Source of the DNA: Prosthecobacter sp. SYSU 5D2
GTDB lineage: Bacteria; Verrucomicrobiota; Verrucomicrobiia; Verrucomicrobiales; Verrucomicrobiaceae
Length of the DNA stretch: 64,000 nucleotides
Reading direction: 5' to 3'
NCBI RefSeq assembly: GCF_039655865.1
Contig: NZ_JBBYXL010000001.1
Coordinates: forward strand, 124,001-188,000
Positions 58,988 to 64,000 of this stretch are shown piece by piece (within the stretch, counting starts at the first letter, position 1; every line of letters starts with the position of its first letter). The notes beneath the pieces were generated by a model, which saw only the letters and a program-made list of their open reading frames with translations, was not told the DNA's origin and ran no database searches. Position numbers and translations under genes: made by a program.

Positions 58988-60238
58988 ATGTCCACCTTCT
59001 CCACCATCGGCCAGCGTCTCTCCGGTCCCTGCGGCATCCAGGAACTGATGGATGACCTGGGCGAAGCCCTCTCCGTCACCCCGGACATGCGCATGCTCGG
59101 CGGCGGTCAGCCCGCCGCCATCCCAGAGGTGCAGGTCCTGTGGCGGCAGCGCATGCAGGCCATGCTGGATGACGGCAGCCTGGACAAAACCCTGCTGAAT
59201 TACGATCCCCCTGGTGGCAATCCGCAGTTCAGGGAGATCTTCGCCACTTTTCTGAAACGCGAGTGCGGCTGGGACGTCACCCGCGAAAACATCGCCGTCA
59301 TGCCCAGCAGCCAGAGCGCGTTTTTCCTGCTCTTTAACCTCCTGGCAGGCGAGACACCGGAAGGGAAAAAGCGCATCCTTTTTCCCCTGCTGCCAGACTA
59401 CATCGGTTATGCCAATCAGGCTCTCACCGAAGGCCAGTTCACCGCTGTCCGCCCCATCATCACCGACCAGGGACTTCATGAGTTCAAGTATCATGTGGAT
59501 TTCGACCGAGTGAAAATCACGCCGGACATCGCCGCCATGTGCGTGTCCTGCCCCACCAATCCTACCGGTAATGTGCTCACCGAGGCGGAGTTTAACCAAT
59601 TGCGTGACCTGGCCCGCCATCATGGCATCCCGCTGATGATAGACAATGCCTACGGCCATCCCTTCCCGGATGTCATCCACGGCAGCTTCCGCCCGCGCTG
59701 GGAGCCTGGCATGATCTTCAGCATCAGCCTGTCCAAAGTCGGCCTGCCCGGCGTGCGCACCTCCATCGTCGTCGCCGATGCGCCCATCGTGAAAGCTCTG
59801 TCCAACATGAACGCCATTGTCTCCCTGGCCAATGGCAATCTCGGCCAGGCCCTGCTGGCTCCGCTGCTTCAGGATGACACCCTGTTGCGCCTGGGCAGCG
59901 AGGTCATCCGCCCCTTTTACCAAGAGCGGTCCGATGTCGCCAAAGCCCTCCTCGGCAACCACCTGGGCACTCACGTCCCCTGGGCGCTGCATGCCCAGGA
60001 GGGGGCTTTTTTCCTCTGGCTCTGGCTCAAAGACCTGCCCATCCCCGCCGCAGAGCTCTACCGCCGACTCAAGGCAAGAAAGGTCCTCGTCATCCCTGGT
60101 CACTACTTCGCCTTCGGCCTGAAGGAAGACTGGAAGCACCCCCACGAGTGCCTCCGCCTCACCTACAGCCAGCCAGCCCACATCGTCCAGGAAGGCCTGG
60201 AAATCCTGGCAGATGAGGTCAAAAAACTTTGGAAGTAA
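58988..60238 (+). CDS. avtA: Valine-pyruvate aminotransferase AvtA
   Basis: This 416-residue PLP enzyme exchanges amino groups between valine and pyruvate, forming alanine and 2-ketoisovalerate. The PLP-binding Lys is in ISLSKVGLPGVR; other class I aminotransferase marks are SCPTNPTGNVLT and MIDNAYGHPF. ATG 58988 is used because the preceding in-frame leader (from 58955) is not protein-like. It fits next to branched-chain metabolism implied by ilvD nearby. Confidence 0.92.
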   Translation: MSTFSTIGQRLSGPCGIQELMDDLGEALSVTPDMRMLGGGQPAAIPEVQVLWRQRMQAMLDDGSLDKTLLNYDPPGGNPQFREIFATFLKRECGWDVTRENIAVMPSSQSAFFLLFNLLAGETPEGKKRILFPLLPDYIGYANQALTEGQFTAVRPIITDQGLHEFKYHVDFDRVKITPDIAAMCVSCPTNPTGNVLTEAEFNQLRDLARHHGIPLMIDNAYGHPFPDVIHGSFRPRWEPGMIFSISLSKVGLPGVRTSIVVADAPIVKALSNMNAIVSLANGNLGQALLAPLLQDDTLLRLGSEVIRPFYQERSDVAKALLGNHLGTHVPWALHAQEGAFFLWLWLKDLPIPAAELYRRLKARKVLVIPGHYFAFGLKEDWKHPHECLRLTYSQPAHIVQEGLEILADEVKKLWK

Positions 60239-60324
60239 CACGACTCCCCACGTCCAGGAGCGCTTGAGTTGTCCCCCCGGCGTTTTATGAACAATAGCTG
60301 CCCAAACCCGACCTCCCTCCCCTC

Positions 60325-61995
60325 ATGTCTTTACCGTTCCACCGCCACCTCCTCATCCGCCTGTTCCGGCTGGTGCTCCTGGTGGCGGCGGTCCTGGTGA
60401 TCCGTGAGGCGGTACAGGAGCGGGCGGCTGAGGAAACCGCCGCCGCTTTGCAGCCGGAGCGTCTGCGGGACTTTTTTCCGGACATCCAGTCTCTCGGTCC
60501 CGCCCTGGCCACCAGCGGCTGGCGGCCTGTCTTGGGAACCGATGAAAAGCTGCTCGGTTACATCACCACCACCGCACCCGAATCTGACAAAATCATTGGT
60601 TATTCCGGCCCCACAAATTCCCTCCTTGTCTTCAGTCCTCAAGGCGTCCTCACCGGCATCCGAGTGTTGAAAAGCCATGATACCTCCGACCACCTGGCGG
60701 AGGTCATCGCCGACCGGAAGTTCTTTAACCAGTTTAAAGACCAAAAGCCGGGCGAGCCGCTGAAAGCCCCCCTTCACACCGTTTCAGGGGCCACCCTCAC
60801 CAGCGCCGCCATCGCCCAGGGTATCTTGCAAAAGCTGGGCCAGTCCACCGGCACCTCCCTTCGGTTCCCGGATGAAATCACCCTGGCCGAAGTGCAGACG
60901 CTGCTCCCAGCAGCCGCTTCTTTAAAAACTGCCCCCCAATATCCCGGCGGTTTTGAAGTGCTGGACGCGGATCAAAAACGCATCGCCATCGCCGTCCGCA
61001 CGTCCCCCGTCACGGATACCCTCATCGGCTACAAAGGCCCCACGGATACCCTCATGCTGCTGGATGCCAGCGGTCAGAATTTAAAAAAGATCGCCCTGCG
61101 GCGCAGTTACGATACCAAGCGCTACGTCGGTTACATCACAGGCGATCAGTACTTCCTCAATCTCTTCAATGACAGGTCCCTGGAAGACCTCGCCACTCTG
61201 GATTTTGAAGAGGCCCGGATTGAAGGGGTCTCCGGTGCGACCGAGACGAGCTGGTCCATGGCGGAAGGCCTGAAACGCCGCGCCGAAACCCTCCTGCAGC
61301 AGCAGCCCGCCGGCTGGTTGCGCAAAGTCACCTGGCGCTGGCAGGACTGGGGCCACCTGGCCATCTTGGCCTCCGCCTTCATCATGGCTTTCACCCGCCT
61401 GCGTGGCCGCGCCTGGCTGCGCCATACGCACCACGCCCTGCTCGTTTTATACGCCGGGTTCATCGCCGGGGAGCTGCTGTCCCAGGGCCTCCTGGCCGGC
61501 TGGGCCGCCCATGGCACGCCCTGGCGCAGCGCCCCCGGTTTGCTCCTGCTCGCCGCTGTCGCATTGTTAGGCCCCGTACTCACCAGCAAACAGCTCTATT
61601 GCCATCACATCTGCCCGCATGGGGCCTTGCAGCAGCTCCTGGCCCGCCGCCTGCGCTGGCAGTGGCGCGTCCCGGCCTGGCTGGACAAGTCACTTTCCCA
61701 GCTCCCCTTCCTGCTGCTCGCCTTCGTTTTCCTCACCGTCATACTGGGTCTGCGGGTGGACCTGAACGACCTGGAGCCTTTTGATGCTTACGTCTTCCGC
61801 GTCGCCGGTCTGGCCAGCATCATCATCGCCGTTACCGGGGTCATCGCCTCCCTCTTCACCCCCCTGGCCTACTGCAAATACGGCTGCCCCACCGGTGCTC
61901 TGTTTAAACTCATCCGCTTCACTGGCGATGCCGACCGCCTCGGCACCCGCGACTGGCTGGCTGCGGCCCTGATTGCAGCCAGCAGTTTGATTTGA
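60325..61995 (+). CDS. NosR/NirI-like membrane flavoprotein with two FMN domains and Fe-S sites
   Basis: This 556-residue protein has an N-terminal helix (residues 10-28). Two periplasmic FMN-binding domains follow, with the covalent FMN-type Thr in SGAT at 154-157 (HTVSGATLTS) and 303-306 (GVSGATETSW). Five or six C-terminal helices carry two cytosolic Cys motifs, CHHICPHG (about 430) and CKYGCPTG (about 518), of the NapH/NosR type. Single-FMN NosR relatives reduce periplasmic nitrous-oxide reductase; the double FMN arrangement is unusual. No nos, nap or nir gene is visible. A role in moving electrons from cytosol to a periplasmic acceptor is inferred. Confidence 0.88.
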   Translation: MSLPFHRHLLIRLFRLVLLVAAVLVIREAVQERAAEETAAALQPERLRDFFPDIQSLGPALATSGWRPVLGTDEKLLGYITTTAPESDKIIGYSGPTNSLLVFSPQGVLTGIRVLKSHDTSDHLAEVIADRKFFNQFKDQKPGEPLKAPLHTVSGATLTSAAIAQGILQKLGQSTGTSLRFPDEITLAEVQTLLPAAASLKTAPQYPGGFEVLDADQKRIAIAVRTSPVTDTLIGYKGPTDTLMLLDASGQNLKKIALRRSYDTKRYVGYITGDQYFLNLFNDRSLEDLATLDFEEARIEGVSGATETSWSMAEGLKRRAETLLQQQPAGWLRKVTWRWQDWGHLAILASAFIMAFTRLRGRAWLRHTHHALLVLYAGFIAGELLSQGLLAGWAAHGTPWRSAPGLLLLAAVALLGPVLTSKQLYCHHICPHGALQQLLARRLRWQWRVPAWLDKSLSQLPFLLLAFVFLTVILGLRVDLNDLEPFDAYVFRVAGLASIIIAVTGVIASLFTPLAYCKYGCPTGALFKLIRFTGDADRLGTRDWLAAALIAASSLI

Positions 61996-62119
61996 AACGG
62001 GAAATGCCGCTGCATATCGGCACTTTACATCCCGGCCACCTTCAGGCTAGCATGTCGAACGCTTAAGTCTCGTTATGGTCTAACCTCCATTGCGCTAAGG
62101 CTGTCTCATTAATCCCCGC

Positions 62120-64000
62120 ATGAAAGACTCCACCCAGCGCCTCCTGGCGGCGACGGTTCTGGTGCTATTGAGCATCGGCGCGTGGCAGATGTGGAGACCC
62201 CTGGCGGCTGAATCTGAGCCGGAGCAAAAGCAGCCTCTGCAAACCTTCTCCCCGCCGCCCAGGCTGGCCATACCGCCTCTCATGAAGGCTGAGAAGGGCC
62301 TGGTCACCCTGGAAACCCCACCGCAGAAACAAGACAAATACGCTGGCCGGGACATCATCGCCCAAAAGGAAACGGAAGAAGTGCTCCAAGGCGTCCGCCA
62401 GGTCAAACGGGTGCGGCTGGTGCGCGATCCCTCCTTCAAATACCCGATCATCCGAGTGGAGGACGAACTGGTCCGGGGCCCCGAAGGCGACCGCCTCATT
62501 CGCCAGATCGCCATGGTGGGCGACCATGTCCTGGTAAAGCCTGCCGACGCCTCCATCCGTGAAGAAGATCTGCTCTCCCTGCTCAAAGACACAGGGGCGA
62601 CGGTCCGGAAAAAGATGCACGCCTCCGGCACCTGGCTGATCGCCTTTCCCCGGCCGGATCTGGACACTGTCCCGGAAATGGTGACCCGGCTCAGTGAGTT
62701 AAAAAAGATCCTGCGATACGCAGAACCCGACTTCATCATGAGCGCCAATGTGCTGCCCAATGATGCTTCTTTCAGCAATCTGTGGGGCATGCACAATACC
62801 GGGGCCAACAACGGCGTGGAAGATGCCGACATTGACGCCCCCGAGGCCTGGGACCTGACCACTGGCAGCCGCTCGGTCAGAGTGGCCGTGATTGATTCCG
62901 GCATTGACCACACCCACCCCGATCTGCAGGCCAACATGTGGACCAACCCTCATGAGATTCCCGGCAACGGCATCGATGATGACGGCAACGGTTTCATTGA
63001 TGATGTCCGGGGCTGGAACTTCGTCAGCGACAATGCCAGCCCGCAGGATGACAACAGCCACGGCACCCACTGCGCCGGGACCATTGGCGCATTAGGCAAC
63101 AACGGCAGCGGAGTCGCCGGAGTATGCTGGCAGGTTTCCCTGGTTGCCGTCAAGTTTCTCGATGCTTCCGGCAACGGGCCCAATTCGGATGCCGTGGAGG
63201 CCGTGTCTTATGCGACCTCCATCGGCGTCAACCTCACCTCCAATTCCTACAGCGGCAGCGCTTATTCCCAGGCCATGGTGGAAGCCATTGATGAAGCCCG
63301 GGATGCCGGAATTCTGTTCATCACCGTGGCCGGTAACAATGGATCGTATGTCGAATTTTACCCGGAGTATCCAGGCAACTATGCAAACACGAATCTGATT
63401 TCCGTCGCCGCCACCACCCGTGAGGATGGGCTGGCGGATTTTTCCAACTATGGGGATATCTCCACAGACCTTGCCGCACCTGGCCAGGATATCTACAGCA
63501 CCATCCCAGGTGGCGGGTACGGCTATAAAAGCGGCACCTCCATGGCCTGCCCCCATGTTGCCGGAGCTTGCGCCCTGCTCATGGCACACCGGCCCGCGCT
63601 TACGCATCAAAACATTCGTGAGCTTATCCTCAAATCCGCCGATTCACTCCCTGCGCTCACAGGCAAGACCGTGACCGGCAGCCGGCTGAATCTGTTCAAT
63701 GCCCTCATGGCCGCCGACGACATCCTCGTCACCCCTGGCACCGGTTTCATTGCCACAGGCCCCTTTGTAGGTCCCTTCAGCCCGGCCAGCAAGACATATC
63801 TGGTTTCCAACGACACCCAGACCAGCGCCACCTGGACCGCCTCTTCCGACCGTCCTTGGGTCACTGCATTCCCCTTATCAGGCAGTCTGTCTGCGGGGGA
63901 GAGCATGAACCTGACCCTCACCCTCAACGAGCAGGCGGAAATCCTCCCTGCAGGCACTCACATCGCCAAGCTGACCGTGACCAATCCGGCAACCGGACGT
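62120..64000 (+). CDS. Subtilisin-like (S8) protease, 3'-truncated by window edge
   Basis: At least 627 residues are visible. An N-terminal membrane segment (residues 10-23) or uncleaved signal is followed by an inhibitor-like propeptide (to about 210). The S8 domain has Asp in VAVIDSGIDHTHP, His in DNSHGTHCAG and Ser in SGTSMACPHVAG, with oxyanion Asn in TVAGNNGS. After about residue 535 a BACON-like beta domain begins (ATWTASSDRPWVTAF). The stop lies beyond the window. The ORF has no stop from 62120 on. It is probably exported or surface-bound and degrades proteins (family knowledge); there is no operon partner visible. Confidence 0.92.
   Translation, partial: MKDSTQRLLAATVLVLLSIGAWQMWRPLAAESEPEQKQPLQTFSPPPRLAIPPLMKAEKGLVTLETPPQKQDKYAGRDIIAQKETEEVLQGVRQVKRVRLVRDPSFKYPIIRVEDELVRGPEGDRLIRQIAMVGDHVLVKPADASIREEDLLSLLKDTGATVRKKMHASGTWLIAFPRPDLDTVPEMVTRLSELKKILRYAEPDFIMSANVLPNDASFSNLWGMHNTGANNGVEDADIDAPEAWDLTTGSRSVRVAVIDSGIDHTHPDLQANMWTNPHEIPGNGIDDDGNGFIDDVRGWNFVSDNASPQDDNSHGTHCAGTIGALGNNGSGVAGVCWQVSLVAVKFLDASGNGPNSDAVEAVSYATSIGVNLTSNSYSGSAYSQAMVEAIDEARDAGILFITVAGNNGSYVEFYPEYPGNYANTNLISVAATTREDGLADFSNYGDISTDLAAPGQDIYSTIPGGGYGYKSGTSMACPHVAGACALLMAHRPALTHQNIRELILKSADSLPALTGKTVTGSRLNLFNALMAADDILVTPGTGFIATGPFVGPFSPASKTYLVSNDTQTSATWTASSDRPWVTAFPLSGSLSAGESMNLTLTLNEQAEILPAGTHIAKLTVTNPATGR

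Noticed and set aside
11718-61572. GYCTAACAA copies as integron attC sites
   Set aside because: Only one core half is found at each place; the second core and the hairpin arms of attC are missing, and no integrase is present.

Overview
The window is a GC-rich chromosomal segment that looks like a verrucomicrobial genome, most likely Verrucomicrobiaceae (Prosthecobacter/Verrucomicrobium-like). This is inferred from gene content: DUF1549/DUF1553 cytochromes paired with DUF1501 proteins, a cytochrome-WD40 protein, periplasmic sulfatase and DUF1080-like proteins, Tat-exported Gfo/Idh/MocA oxidoreductases, a GMC oxidoreductase with a gluconate-dehydrogenase-3-like partner, and a PEP-CTERM protein. 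Shine-Dalgarno sequences are weak or absent before most genes. I saw no tRNA, rRNA, CRISPR array, insertion sequence or phage gene.

Layout. 1-7.3 kb: the 3' part of priA, a small acidic protein, a PQQ-propeller protein, an RRM RNA-binding protein with a hairpin-rich leader, a decayed SGNH-hydrolase gene and a sulfatase. 7.6-13.9 kb: the most novel block, a tight eight-gene minus-strand operon with a divergent LysR regulator. It encodes a KAS III-like enzyme with an altered active site, an SDR/thioester-reductase-like protein, two carrier proteins, a SerRS-like amino acid:carrier-protein ligase, two ferritin-fold diiron proteins and a methyltransferase. It reads as an uncharacterised pathway acting on carrier-bound amino acids. 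14-24 kb: Gfo/Idh oxidoreductase plus sugar isomerase, a LysM lipoprotein, an outer-membrane barrel, a divergent IlvD/Edd dehydratase, a YacL-type PIN-TRAM protein, a PEP-CTERM trypsin-like protease and an AI-2E family exporter. 24.5-35.3 kb: GMC oxidoreductase pair, then a four-gene operon of exported c-type cytochrome and DUF1501 proteins.

35.5-42.5 kb: orphan ABC ATPase, RodA/FtsW, cobalamin adenosyltransferase, VOC protein, and a kup - short KdpD-like kinase - kdpE operon for potassium. 42.6-48.9 kb: a copper-resistance locus with a P1B ATPase, a divergent CorE-like ECF sigma factor with a Cys-rich tail, two small Cys-motif secreted proteins, a multicopper oxidase fused to an outer-membrane barrel and a Cys-rich secreted protein. 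49-64 kb: rex, rsmH, a MazG-like pyrophosphohydrolase, a DUF1080-like lipoprotein, canonical ilvD, a VWA protein, a GNAT enzyme, sucC without sucD, a zincin, a DUF2452-like protein, valine-pyruvate aminotransferase, a NosR-like flavoprotein and the start of a subtilisin-like protease.

Non-coding signals include an almost perfect 35-bp repeat found in two distant spacers, a 100-bp palindromic element, CACTG-rich spacers, several strong hairpin terminators, candidate LysR, KdpE-like and copper-regulon operators, and an apparently over-represented nonamer GYCTAACAA. All assignments come from reading motifs by eye; no database search was run.
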